A DNA stretch of 64,000 bases. It comes from Clostridia bacterium (GTDB lineage: Bacteria; Bacillota; Clostridia; Christensenellales; Aristaeellaceae). The stretch spans positions 1-64,000 of the forward strand of contig JAFWQA010000013.1 in assembly GCA_017509255.1 (NCBI GenBank). The letters run 5' to 3'. Below the pieces are notes generated by a model, which did not search any database, was not told the DNA's origin, and saw only the letters and a list, made by a program, of their open reading frames with translations. Position 1 is the first letter of the stretch. Every line of letters starts with the position of its first letter. Below are positions 1-7,187 of the stretch, piece by piece. Position numbers and translations under genes: made by a program.

Positions 1-13
1 CGTTCTTTTTCAC
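1..13 (-). CDS. 5' end of a gene running off the left edge
   Basis: Read on the minus strand, a GTG codon at 13-11 is followed by AAA AAG AAC and lies 9 bases after a good ribosome binding site (AAAGGAG, 29-23). A TATAAT box on the same strand lies at 80-75. The first residues (Met-Lys-Lys-Asn) would suit an exported protein, but only four codons are visible, so no function can be given. The call is that a minus-strand gene starts here. Confidence 0.4.
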
Positions 14-408
14 GGTTTATTGCTCCTTTCTTCCGTACTGCGCCGGGAATGAAAATCACCGGCATGCCTTCCTCATTATACAAGGAAGCCGGGGCATCCT
101 TCGTTTTTGAACCCGCCCCGTGTGGGTCAGCGGACGCTGCTCCTGCCGCGTTTTTCCGGGATCCGATACGGCGAATACAGATTGGATACAGTACCGTCCG
201 GAGCCCTTGTTCCAGACAAAACCGATCTTCAGCTGTTTTCGGATCTTTCAGGCGTTCTTATCCGTTTTATTGACTACGACCAAAGCATTGTAGATGATTT
301 TGTTCTGATTATCAACGCTTCTGTGAAACATTTTTGCGGGATCCGCATTTTTGTTCAACAGAGCTGCTCATCTGAAGTGTACAGATCAGGCTTTTCCCCG
401 GGGGTCAA
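14..408. other. intergenic region without a convincing gene
   Basis: This stretch between the divergent left-edge gene and the TetR gene holds only short open frames without ribosome binding sites and without recognisable protein features. Apart from the minus-strand TATAAT box at 75-80 I see nothing assignable. A decayed gene fragment cannot be excluded. Confidence 0.4.
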
Positions 409-462
409 TTGACAGAAGGAGGGGAAAAGAGATAGAATACAGACGTTAAATGAACACGTTCA
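409..462 (+). promoter_or_regulatory. promoter and palindromic operator of the TetR gene
   Basis: TTGACA at 409-414 and TAGAAT at 433-438 are separated by 18 bases and form a near-consensus vegetative promoter. About 12 bases beyond the -10 box lies TGAACACGTTCA (451-462), an inverted repeat of TGAAC/GTTCA around a 2-base centre. Its position over the transcript start fits an operator for autorepression by the TetR protein encoded next; that link is inferred. Confidence 0.65.
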
Positions 463-487
463 TAAAAAGAACGGAGGCGATCCGGGC

Positions 488-1015
488 ATGCCCAAACTGA
501 TCCCGGAGCTGAGGAAGCAGTTTCTGGAAGCCGCACGGAATCAGGTGCTGGTTCAGGACCGGGATTTTACGGTCCGCCAGATCGCTTCCGACTGCGGTGT
601 TTCCGCGGGAACGCTGTACAATTATTTCCCCTCCAAGGAAGCGCTGATCGGCGCGGTGATGATGGAGGACTGGATGCTGTGCAGGGAGCGTATGGCGCAG
701 GCTTCCGAGGGGAAAGAGGATATTCTGGAAGCTCTGCGGGCGGTGGAAACCGCGCTCTGTTCCTTTACTGACCGTTACCGCTCCGTTTTCTCCCTGTACG
801 GTGAAAGCATCGGGACGACCGTCAGCAGCGTTTTCGAACGCTACGAAATGCTGATCGGCGAGATCAGCCGTGCTGTCACGCCGATCCTGGAACGGTTCGG
901 GAAAACGGAGGATCCGTTCCTGCCGGAGCTGATATCGGAAATGACCGTGACCGCCAGCCGGAAGCCGGACGGGTTTGAAAGGATCACGCCCAGCCTGCGC
1001 AGGCTGCTGAGCTGA
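488..1015 (+). CDS. TetR/AcrR family transcriptional regulator
   Basis: This 175-residue protein begins with a TetR-type DNA-binding domain at about residues 8-55. The helix-turn-helix reads VRQIASDCGVSAGTLYNYF, followed by the typical S-K-E-A-L segment. The rest is a helical ligand-binding/dimerisation domain with no family signature that I recognise. The start is fixed by GGAGG at 473-477. The gene follows a strong promoter carrying a small palindrome, so autoregulation is likely, and the next gene on the same strand begins 61 bases downstream, probably in the same transcript. The protein is slightly short for the family (usual 185-210 residues). The inducer is unknown. Confidence 0.9.
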   Translation: MPKLIPELRKQFLEAARNQVLVQDRDFTVRQIASDCGVSAGTLYNYFPSKEALIGAVMMEDWMLCRERMAQASEGKEDILEALRAVETALCSFTDRYRSVFSLYGESIGTTVSSVFERYEMLIGEISRAVTPILERFGKTEDPFLPELISEMTVTASRKPDGFERITPSLRRLLS

Positions 1016-1076
1016 CCGAGTGTATTCAGAGGCGATGAACCTTTTGAATAAAAAAAAGAAAGAGGAGGTACCATTT

Positions 1077-1562
1077 ATGAAAAAACTGCTGGTGATGATC
1101 CTTGCACTGTGCCTGACGGCAGTGCCGGTATTTGCTGAAACTGCCGTGGATGCCGTTACATCCGCTTCCGTGGCTGACTTCTACGGAGATGCCGGCCTGA
1201 CCGGGGACGACCTGATGAACTCCATCAACGCGTACAACGGATTCTTTGCCATCGCATCCGTCAACGCGGACGGAACCCCCAACGTAGGATTCTATATCTA
1301 CAGCTGCGTCAAGCTGGAAGACAAATACTATCTCCAGCTGGGCCTGGCCCCGAACCAGACGACCGTCAACATCGACAACGGCAGCGCGCTGATGGCAATC
1401 TATGCCGCCGCGCCCACGGGTGAATTCCCGTACGCGACCGCCGGCGCAAGGATGCAGCTGGAGAAGGTAACGGATGAAGCCACGATCAATGCCCTGAAGG
1501 AGATCGCTCCCCAGAAGACAGAAATGTTCTATGAGATCACAGCGGTCCGCTCCCTGGGCTGA
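1077..1562 (+). CDS. secreted PNPOx-like split-barrel protein
   Basis: The 161-residue product starts at ATG 1077, preceded by AGAGGAGG. An in-frame upstream start at about 1020 has no ribosome site and would bury the signal peptide. Residues 1-20 are a clear signal peptide (MKKLLVMILALCLTAVPVFA, signal peptidase I type). The mature part contains NAYNGFFAIASVNADGTPNVGFYIY and later ALMAIYAAAPTGEFPYATAGARM, the strand pattern of the pyridoxamine-5'-phosphate-oxidase-like flavin-binding split barrel. Most members are cytosolic, so the export signal is unusual. Flavin or haem binding is possible but not proven. It probably shares a transcript with the TetR gene just upstream. Confidence 0.7.
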   Translation: MKKLLVMILALCLTAVPVFAETAVDAVTSASVADFYGDAGLTGDDLMNSINAYNGFFAIASVNADGTPNVGFYIYSCVKLEDKYYLQLGLAPNQTTVNIDNGSALMAIYAAAPTGEFPYATAGARMQLEKVTDEATINALKEIAPQKTEMFYEITAVRSLG

Positions 1563-1604
1563 CCGATCCGCATTCCGGCGCCTGCCGTAAGGGCCGGAAA
1601 AAGC

Positions 1605-1634
1605 AAACCGCCCCCGGTGAACCGGGGGCGGTTT
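1605..1634. terminator. strong hairpin between convergent genes
   Basis: A perfect 14-base inverted repeat around GA (AAACCGCCCCCGGT and its complement) separates the PNPOx-like gene and the first radical SAM gene. Reading on the minus strand it is followed by GCTTTTTCC, so it should end the radical SAM transcript. Termination of the plus transcript is less certain because the T tract there is weak. Confidence 0.75.
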
Positions 1635-1683
1635 ATTCAATTCGCTCAAAGATGTCAGGAATCATTGCGCCCGGACAGCAGGA

Positions 1684-2838
1684 TCACGGGGCAGGCTGTG
1701 TCTGCGAACCGTCTTTTCCGTTTTCCGAAAAGGGAACCAGACCTGCCACGGCTGCCCGGCGGGCCAGCTCACAGAAAACCGGATTCGCGTGTCCGTAAGG
1801 CGCGTTCATGGCATGGTGCGCGACGCAGGTATCGCAGAATCCGGAATACGCGCAGCCGGCACACTCGACCGGAGCGGGGAAATCCACGATCTGCTCATGG
1901 ATCTTCCGCCATGCTTCGCGGAAACCGGTCTGCAGCGGCTCAGCCGAGATGCCGCGGAAATCAATACAGGGATGCATGGTGCCGTGCCAGTCCACGGTGT
2001 AGGCGCTGCGCGCGGCACCGCAGGAAATTATGGGCTTTTCGCCGCTGCAGGAGCCGCCCGTGGGAGGAAGATCCGATTCCGCCACGGGCGTGTAAAGGGG
2101 CAGGCCGAGGAGCTCCCGTTTCACCTTTTCCAGATGGATCGTTTTCTCATAATCCGGCCGGTGAGAGGCGCGCCCGGTCTCCGCGCGCGGCGGGACCAGC
2201 ATCCGGTTGAGATTGAACCGGAAGCCGTTCTTATGCAGAAGGCGGAGGATCTCCTCAGCATCCTCCATTTCAGCGCTCGGGGTGACTGCCGCGGTGACCT
2301 TCAGACCGGCATCCCGCAGGGCAAGCATGTGGGAGAAGACGGTATGAAAGACCCGATGCCCGGTGACCTTTTCATAGGCATCCTCACTGCTGCCGTATAA
2401 AGAGATCTGAATATTGACCGGCTGACGGCGCTGGAGAAAGGAAATCATTTCTTCATCCAGGAGGACCCCGTTTGACAGAATGACCGTTTCTGTTCCGCGG
2501 TCCCCCAGAAAGGAATAGAGCTCCTTAAAGCCGGGGTGGGTCAGGCACTCGCCGCCGGTCAGCGTGGCGGTGAGGAGCCCTTCCGCGATCGCCTGGCTCA
2601 TCAGCGACTTCCAGGTGTCCGTGTCCAGAGGCTTTGCCCTGTCCAAATGGACGTAGCACATTTTGCAGTCCAGATTACATAGCGGGGTCAGCTCAAAGGT
2701 GCCGTCTATGGGGATGCCCCGGGCACGGGCTTTTTTGACAAGCGCCTTTCGGAAGGCGTCTGTTTTTGATTCCTGAGAGGTCCCTTCCTCTGCTATGCGC
2801 GAAACAGTATTCAGGAGGCTGCCATCATATTCGCTCAT
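1684..2838 (-). CDS. radical SAM/SPASM peptide maturase (paralog 1)
   Basis: This 384-residue protein has the CxxxCxxC motif (CNLDCKMC, Cys54, Cys58, Cys61) that binds the S-adenosylmethionine [4Fe-4S] cluster, then a TLTGGECLTHP strand typical of the radical SAM barrel. The C-terminal third is a cysteine-rich SPASM domain (CSGEK, CGAAR, HPCIDF, ECAGCAYSGFCDTC, FCELA) expected to hold auxiliary Fe-S clusters. Such proteins usually modify ribosomal peptides. It is closely similar along its whole length to the protein encoded at 5849-6976, including the N-terminal SLL-TVSR segment. The gene lies 62 bases behind a PNPOx-like gene on the same strand. No separate precursor gene was found beside it, so it may act on the peptide encoded at 5634-5792 or on a peptide elsewhere. 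Confidence 0.88.
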   Translation of the reverse strand: MSEYDGSLLNTVSRIAEEGTSQESKTDAFRKALVKKARARGIPIDGTFELTPLCNLDCKMCYVHLDRAKPLDTDTWKSLMSQAIAEGLLTATLTGGECLTHPGFKELYSFLGDRGTETVILSNGVLLDEEMISFLQRRQPVNIQISLYGSSEDAYEKVTGHRVFHTVFSHMLALRDAGLKVTAAVTPSAEMEDAEEILRLLHKNGFRFNLNRMLVPPRAETGRASHRPDYEKTIHLEKVKRELLGLPLYTPVAESDLPPTGGSCSGEKPIISCGAARSAYTVDWHGTMHPCIDFRGISAEPLQTGFREAWRKIHEQIVDFPAPVECAGCAYSGFCDTCVAHHAMNAPYGHANPVFCELARRAAVAGLVPFSENGKDGSQTQPAP

Positions 2839-2900
2839 TCAAATACCAAGCCCTTTCATTTTCAGATCCGGTCTGCGGGCGGGACGGGCGATGACCCGAA

Positions 2901-3296
2901 TCAGAAGGTGATCGTTTCGGGCGCGGCGGTGAAGGAGCAGAAGGTGGCAGTGGCATTCTTCAGATACAGCACGGCGATCTTACCGTCATCGGGGCTGTAC
3001 ATGCCCTTCAGGGCGGGGTTGGCTTCCAGCATGGCAACGCGGGATTCCCGGCGGACGTCCTCATGGGCTTCCGCTGCCAGGCGGATCCACTCGCCGCCAA
3101 CCATGCCGCTGATCTCGACCTTCGGGTTTTTCATGATCTGCTTATAGACGTCCTTCTGATTGCTGGTGATCAGACAGAGCCTGCCGTCAATGGCGCAGAC
3201 GGCGCCGAAGGGGCGGACGCGGGGCTGACCGTTTTCATCCACGGTGGCCAGATAGAAGGTGCCGGCTTTTTTCAGAAACTCCAATGCTTTTTCCAT
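2901..3296 (-). CDS. cytosolic pyridoxamine 5'-phosphate oxidase family protein
   Basis: The 131-residue protein is a compact PNPOx-like split barrel. It has FYLATVDENGQPRVRPF near the N terminus, then GRLCLITSNQKDVYKQI and NPKVEISGM, the usual order in the small flavin-binding subfamily of anaerobes. No signal peptide is present. The start at 3296 has AAAGGA nearby. It lies upstream of the first radical SAM gene on the same strand, so co-transcription is likely, and it is divergent from the MscS gene. A role in flavin-dependent reduction or detoxification is possible; the substrate cannot be read from the sequence. Confidence 0.85.
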   Translation of the reverse strand: MEKALEFLKKAGTFYLATVDENGQPRVRPFGAVCAIDGRLCLITSNQKDVYKQIMKNPKVEISGMVGGEWIRLAAEAHEDVRRESRVAMLEANPALKGMYSPDDGKIAVLYLKNATATFCSFTAAPETITF

Positions 3297-3322
3297 ATCA
3301 AACGATCCTTTCTGTTCTTTGC

Positions 3323-3351
3323 TTGATTCTGCCTGAGGATATCTTTATAAT
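3323..3351 (+). promoter_or_regulatory. promoter of the MscS gene
   Basis: TTGATT (3323-3328) and TATAAT (3346-3351) are separated by 17 bases and point at the MscS gene, whose start codon is about 85 bases further on. Confidence 0.6.
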
Positions 3352-3435
3352 ATACGGGAGAAAAGAAAAAAACAAGCATGGGATACCGAAACCGGATCGG
3401 GCGGCTGCCGGATGACCGGGAGGAAAGGAAGAAAA

Positions 3436-4266
3436 ATGCCGGATTTGAATGTGACACCGGATCAGGAGACTGTGGAGCAGTATATCGATATCATCCGACA
3501 GGTGGACTGGCTGACCGCGGCGAAGAGCGTCGCGCTGCTGATCGTCGGCCTGTTCATGGTGCGGCTGATCGTGCGGCTGCTGGACAAGGGGATCAGGAAA
3601 ACCAAGATCCCGGACTCCCTGCATTCCATGATCAAGACGGGGGTCCGCATCATTCTGGATCTGGTGGTCATCCTGTCCGTGCTGTCCATGCTGGGCATTC
3701 CCGTGACATCCTTTGTGACACTGATCGGCCTGGCCGGCCTGGCTTTGTCCCTGGCCATTCAGGGCGTGCTGAACAATCTGGCCGGCGGCCTGATCATACT
3801 GGGAAGCAAGCCCTTCAAGGTCGGCGATTTTGTGGAGGCGGACGGGGTGATCGGCACGGTGCGGGATATCCGCATGATGAACACCCAGCTGGAATCCATT
3901 GACGGAAAGGGCATCTATATTCCGAACAGCAGACTGTATACCGCGAGGATCATCAACTACAACCAGACGGGGACGCGCCGGGTGGACATCAGCCTGTCCG
4001 CCGCCTATACGAACAGCCCGGAGGAAGTGAGGAAGGCTGCCTTCAGCGCGGCAAAGAGCACGCCGAAGGTGCTGCAGGATCCGGAACCGAAGCTGATCAC
4101 CGAGGAATACGGGGAGAGCGCCATTCACTATACACTGTGGGTCTGGTGCAAGGCCTTCGACTATCTGGAGGTCAAGCATGCCGTGACGGAGCGGCTGTAC
4201 ACGGCATTTCAGGAAAACGGCGTGGAGATGACCTATCCGCATCTGAACGTGCATATGAAGGAGTGA
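3436..4266 (+). CDS. MscS-family mechanosensitive ion channel
   Basis: The 276-residue membrane protein has three hydrophobic helices in its first 120 residues. The third, pore-lining helix has the small-residue pattern GLAGLALSLAIQGVLNNLAGG, followed by the beta-domain start KPFKVGDFVEADGVIGTVRDI and the IPNS segment that mark MscS channels. A cytosolic alpha/beta vestibule follows. It releases solutes on membrane stretch during hypo-osmotic shock. ATG 3436 is chosen because GGAGGAAAGGAAG lies just before it; an earlier ATG at 3412 lies upstream of that site. The gene sits between the two halves of the radical SAM cassette but has its own promoter and need not belong to it. Confidence 0.93.
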   Translation: MPDLNVTPDQETVEQYIDIIRQVDWLTAAKSVALLIVGLFMVRLIVRLLDKGIRKTKIPDSLHSMIKTGVRIILDLVVILSVLSMLGIPVTSFVTLIGLAGLALSLAIQGVLNNLAGGLIILGSKPFKVGDFVEADGVIGTVRDIRMMNTQLESIDGKGIYIPNSRLYTARIINYNQTGTRRVDISLSAAYTNSPEEVRKAAFSAAKSTPKVLQDPEPKLITEEYGESAIHYTLWVWCKAFDYLEVKHAVTERLYTAFQENGVEMTYPHLNVHMKE

Positions 4267-4325
4267 AGCGCGCGGGAGCAGCCGGGGGCGCCGGGCGGGA
4301 GGAATTGTTTTTTCCGATTTTTTTA

Positions 4326-4354
4326 TTGCACGATGATTTGTTTTCTTTTATAAT
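4326..4354 (+). promoter_or_regulatory. promoter of the HPr-kinase-like/PqqD gene
   Basis: TTGCAC (4326-4331), a 17-base spacer and a perfect TATAAT (4349-4354) lie 55 bases before the start codon. The region from 4310 is markedly AT-rich compared with its surroundings. Confidence 0.7.
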
Positions 4355-4408
4355 TTACAAAAGATACTGTGTTCAGAATTGAATCGTGTCATAGAATGAA
4401 AGGAATTC

Positions 4409-5542
4409 ATGATGATCGAGGTCGCCGGATTCAGATATCAGGTTGAAGGACAGCTGCCCTCGTCCTTCGACGCCTTTCGCGTGCCCGATGCCGGAGAGGC
4501 GGACGGGGAGATCCGGATCATTGAGAAGGCTTTTGAGGATCTGGACAGCGTGACAGGGAGGGGCACCCATGAGGAACTGGTGGTGGGCCGGCTGAAGGAC
4601 GGCTGCTGGTTCTATATGCTGACCAGGTACCCGGAGGCGGCACAGATGACTGCCACCCCGGATTACAGGAAGTTGTGCCTGTACCTGCCGCCGGAGCAAA
4701 GCGGTAAAGCCCAGTGGATCAATACCGTGCTGCTGCTCCGGACCGCCATTGAATGCAAATTCGGGGAGAAGGGCATCCTCTCCCTGCATTCCGCGTGCAT
4801 ACAGAAGGACGGGGAAGCCGTCGCGTTTACCGGACGCTCCGGCATGGGCAAGTCCACCCGGGCAAGAGCCTGGCATGAAGCCCTGGGAGCGGAATGGATC
4901 AGCGGGGACAGGCCTGCGGTGGATATATCCGGGGACAGCCCGGCCATATGCGGAGTGCCGTGGGACGGAAAAGAGCAGCTGTTTGTGAACGCGCGGTATC
5001 CGCTGAAGGCGATCCTGGAGGTGCGCAGGGGAAGGGAAACCTGCGTGCGGAGGATGACTCCCGCCCAGGCAAGAAAGCTGCTGATGCAGCAGACCCTGAT
5101 GCCCATGTGGGACAACGACGCCGCCTTCCGCGCGTGGGGCGTGGTCAACCGGCTGAGCAAAAGGGCAAGAATTTACCGGGTATTCTGCGGTCCGGACGGG
5201 CAGGCGGCCAGAGAGGTGTACGCTATCCTGTACCGGTATCCTGAAAAAATAATGAAAGCGGGGAAGGACATGAGGATCAGAGACGGATTTGTACTGCGGC
5301 AGGTAATGGGTGAGCCTGTTGTGATGCCGACAGGAGACAATATCGGGAAATTTGAGGGCGCTGCCGTCCTCAACGAGGTATCGGAATTTATCTTTAACAA
5401 GCTGCGGAATCCGATCTGCAGGGAGGATCTGCTGCGCGCGATCCTGGAAGAGTACGACGTGGACGAGGAAAAAGCCGGCAAAGACCTGGACGCTTTCCTG
5501 AAAAAGCTGAAGGATCTGGACATCCTGGAAAGCGAAGAATAA
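4409..5542 (+). CDS. HPr-kinase-like P-loop protein fused to a PqqD-type domain
   Basis: This 377-residue protein combines two modules. Residues about 110-275 resemble the HPr kinase/phosphorylase catalytic fold: LHSACI (126-131), a Walker A loop GRSGMGKST (142-150) and a downstream SGDRPAV segment. Residues about 285-377 resemble PqqD, with a strand-rich start (LRQVMGEPVVMP) followed by helices ending KKLKDLDIL. PqqD-type domains bind leader peptides of RiPP precursors, and HPrK-like kinases occur in some lasso-peptide and related clusters, where they phosphorylate the peptide. The gene converges on the precursor candidate at 5634-5792 and lies between two SPASM proteins. I infer that it binds and possibly phosphorylates the peptide. 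Two ATG codons (4409, 4412) are possible; AAAGGA lies at 4399-4404. Confidence 0.8.
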   Translation: MMIEVAGFRYQVEGQLPSSFDAFRVPDAGEADGEIRIIEKAFEDLDSVTGRGTHEELVVGRLKDGCWFYMLTRYPEAAQMTATPDYRKLCLYLPPEQSGKAQWINTVLLLRTAIECKFGEKGILSLHSACIQKDGEAVAFTGRSGMGKSTRARAWHEALGAEWISGDRPAVDISGDSPAICGVPWDGKEQLFVNARYPLKAILEVRRGRETCVRRMTPAQARKLLMQQTLMPMWDNDAAFRAWGVVNRLSKRARIYRVFCGPDGQAAREVYAILYRYPEKIMKAGKDMRIRDGFVLRQVMGEPVVMPTGDNIGKFEGAAVLNEVSEFIFNKLRNPICREDLLRAILEEYDVDEEKAGKDLDAFLKKLKDLDILESEE

Positions 5543-5585
5543 TATACCCTGACGGACATTTCCGAAAAGGGCGGATAAAGCAAAA

Positions 5586-5615
5586 CCCCGGATGCTTATG
5601 AACAAGCATCCGGGG
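5586..5615. terminator. bidirectional terminator between kinase and precursor genes
   Basis: CCCCGGATGCTT and its exact complement form a 12-base stem around ATGAAC. The plus side is followed by ATTTTGTCTGTTT and the minus side by TTTTGCTTT, so it can end both convergent transcripts. Confidence 0.85.
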
Positions 5616-5633
5616 ATTTTGTCTGTTTCAATG

Positions 5634-5792
5634 TCAGCCGTTCACGGGGACGGGATTGTCGCTCTTGCAGTCGCCGCCGGAAACAACCACCCATTTGGTG
5701 CCCAGCTCAGGATTGCTGTACGCAACCACCTGATCCTGATAGTTGAAGGAAACGACCTCCACCTCAGGGGTTTCATAAGTACGCTTTGCCAT
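5634..5792 (-). CDS. candidate RiPP precursor peptide, 52 residues
   Basis: ATG 5792 is chosen because AAAGGAGG precedes it by about 10 bases; a start at 5816 would overlap that site. The peptide opens MAKRTYETPEVEVVSF, a Tyr-x-x-Pro-x-Val-Glu-Val pattern that I associate with leader peptides of small radical-SAM-linked peptides in Firmicutes. It continues with a polar/hydrophobic middle and a Val-Val-Val-Ser-Gly-Gly segment (residues 35-40). A double-glycine cut would release a 12-residue core DCKSDNPVPVNG with one Cys, one Ser and two Pro. The gene lies 56 bases behind the second radical SAM gene on the same strand and converges on the PqqD-fused kinase gene. Being a precursor is an inference from size, motif and place. 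No protease or exporter gene is adjacent. Confidence 0.65.
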   Translation of the reverse strand: MAKRTYETPEVEVVSFNYQDQVVAYSNPELGTKWVVVSGGDCKSDNPVPVNG

Positions 5793-5848
5793 AATAAGAG
5801 ATCCTCCTTTCTCCATGGATAAAAGTTAAACGCCGAAGCGCCAACCGC

Positions 5849-6976
5849 TTAAGGATTTTTGCCCAAATCGACCAGACCGGCTTTGGCGGCCTGACGGGCA
5901 AATTCACAGACGTCCGGATGAGCGTGTCCTGCCGGGGCGCCCATGAGGATGTGCCGGGCGACACATTTGTCGCAGAACCGGGCATAAGCACAGCCTGCAC
6001 ACTCGATCAACCCCGGGTGACTGACGATCCCGGATGACATTTCCTTCCACGCGGCATGGAAACCGGTTTTCAGCGGCTCCGTGACGATGCCGGGAAAGTC
6101 CGCGCAGGGATTCATCTGCCCGTGCCAGTTCAGCAGGAACTGGCTTCGGGCCGCGCCGCAGCTGATCAGGGGCTGTGTTCCGGTGCAGGGGCCGCCCGTG
6201 GGGGGAAGATCCTCTTCCCGGATGGGGGGATACATCGGCAGGCCGGCGATCTCCCGTTTCAGCTTCTCCAGACGGATCATCCGATCCATGCCGATCGGAT
6301 CTGCCGTGCGGCCTGTTTCAGACCGGGGCGGGGAAAGCGTGCGGTTCAGGCGGATGAAAAAGCCGTTTTCATGCAGAAGGCGCATGATGCTTTCCGCATC
6401 CTCCATATCCGCGCTGGGAGTGACTGCCGCCGAGACGCGCAGCCCCGCATCCCGCAGAGCCAGCATATGGGAGAAGACCGTGTGGAAAACCCGGTGGCCG
6501 GTGACCTTCTCATAGGCGTCATCGCTGCTGCCGTAAAGGGAGATCTGGATCTCATACGGCTTACGGCGAAGGAAGAAGGCGATCATGTCCTCATCCACGA
6601 GGACCCCGTTCGTACAGACGACGGATTTTATACCGCGGTCCGCAAGGAAGGAATAAATCTCCTTAAACCCGGGATGAGTCAGGCATTCACCGCCCGTGAG
6701 CGTCGCCCAGAGGAGACCTTCTTCAATGGCCTGGTCCATCAGGGCTATCCAGGTCCCGGTATCCAGGGGTTTTGCCTTTGCCAGATGGACGTAACACATT
6801 TTGCAGTCCAGGTTGCAAAGCGGCGTCAGCTCAAAAATGCCGCTGACCGGGATCCCTTTGGCTCTCGCCTTTTTGCGGATCAGGTCGTGAAAGGCGTTTT
6901 CCACTTTGCCGGGGGAAGCGCCTTCGCCGGACAGGCGGGAAACAGTACTCAGAAGACTGTTTTCTTCCTGACTCAT
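5849..6976 (-). CDS. radical SAM/SPASM peptide maturase (paralog 2)
   Basis: The 375-residue protein carries the CNLDCKMC cluster motif (Cys45, Cys49, Cys52 from the chosen start), the WATLTGGECLTHP strand, and SPASM cysteines near the C terminus (CTGTQ, CGAAR, NPCADF, ECAGCAYARFCDKC, VCEFA). ATG 6976 follows GGAGGG and gives an N terminus matching paralog 1; an upstream start at 7003 lacks a site. It is the first gene of a short operon with the precursor candidate and has an inverted-repeat-rich leader. Family knowledge suggests a cross-link, thioether or epimerisation on the peptide; the reaction type is not predictable from the sequence alone. Confidence 0.9.
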   Translation of the reverse strand: MSQEENSLLSTVSRLSGEGASPGKVENAFHDLIRKKARAKGIPVSGIFELTPLCNLDCKMCYVHLAKAKPLDTGTWIALMDQAIEEGLLWATLTGGECLTHPGFKEIYSFLADRGIKSVVCTNGVLVDEDMIAFFLRRKPYEIQISLYGSSDDAYEKVTGHRVFHTVFSHMLALRDAGLRVSAAVTPSADMEDAESIMRLLHENGFFIRLNRTLSPPRSETGRTADPIGMDRMIRLEKLKREIAGLPMYPPIREEDLPPTGGPCTGTQPLISCGAARSQFLLNWHGQMNPCADFPGIVTEPLKTGFHAAWKEMSSGIVSHPGLIECAGCAYARFCDKCVARHILMGAPAGHAHPDVCEFARQAAKAGLVDLGKNP

Positions 6977-7028
6977 GTCACCCTCCGAACACCGTTTCTG
7001 CACGGGTCAGTGCTGTGGGCAAACCACA

Positions 7029-7084
7029 CGTCAGAATAAAAATCTGACGGTATTCTTGTAACACAATGTAATAGTGTTCGTCAA
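7029..7084 (-). promoter_or_regulatory. promoter region with two inverted repeats before the radical SAM-precursor operon
   Basis: On the minus strand TTGACG (7084-7079) is followed after about 18 bases by TACAAG, a weak -10 candidate. Between them lies AACAC-N9-GTGTT (7060-7078). Further into the leader CGTCAGA and TCTGACG form an exact 7-base repeat around 7 bases (7029-7049). The first may be an operator, the second an operator or a leader hairpin. No regulator gene is adjacent, so the factor is unknown. Confidence 0.4.
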
Positions 7085-7187
7085 GTAGTTGTACGGTCCT
7101 CCGGAAAGGTTTTTTCACGGAAAGAGAAAAATAACGAAAAGAAGATATGTTTTTACAATTCTATGGAACGTGTGTTCCGATCGCCCG

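Noticed and set aside
107-412. Possible 101-residue protein before the TetR gene
   Set aside because: No ribosome site, no recognisable motif, and it overlaps another open frame without support either.
5634-5816. 60-residue form of the precursor peptide
   Set aside because: Its start would lie at and across the AAAGGAGG site that serves ATG 5792.
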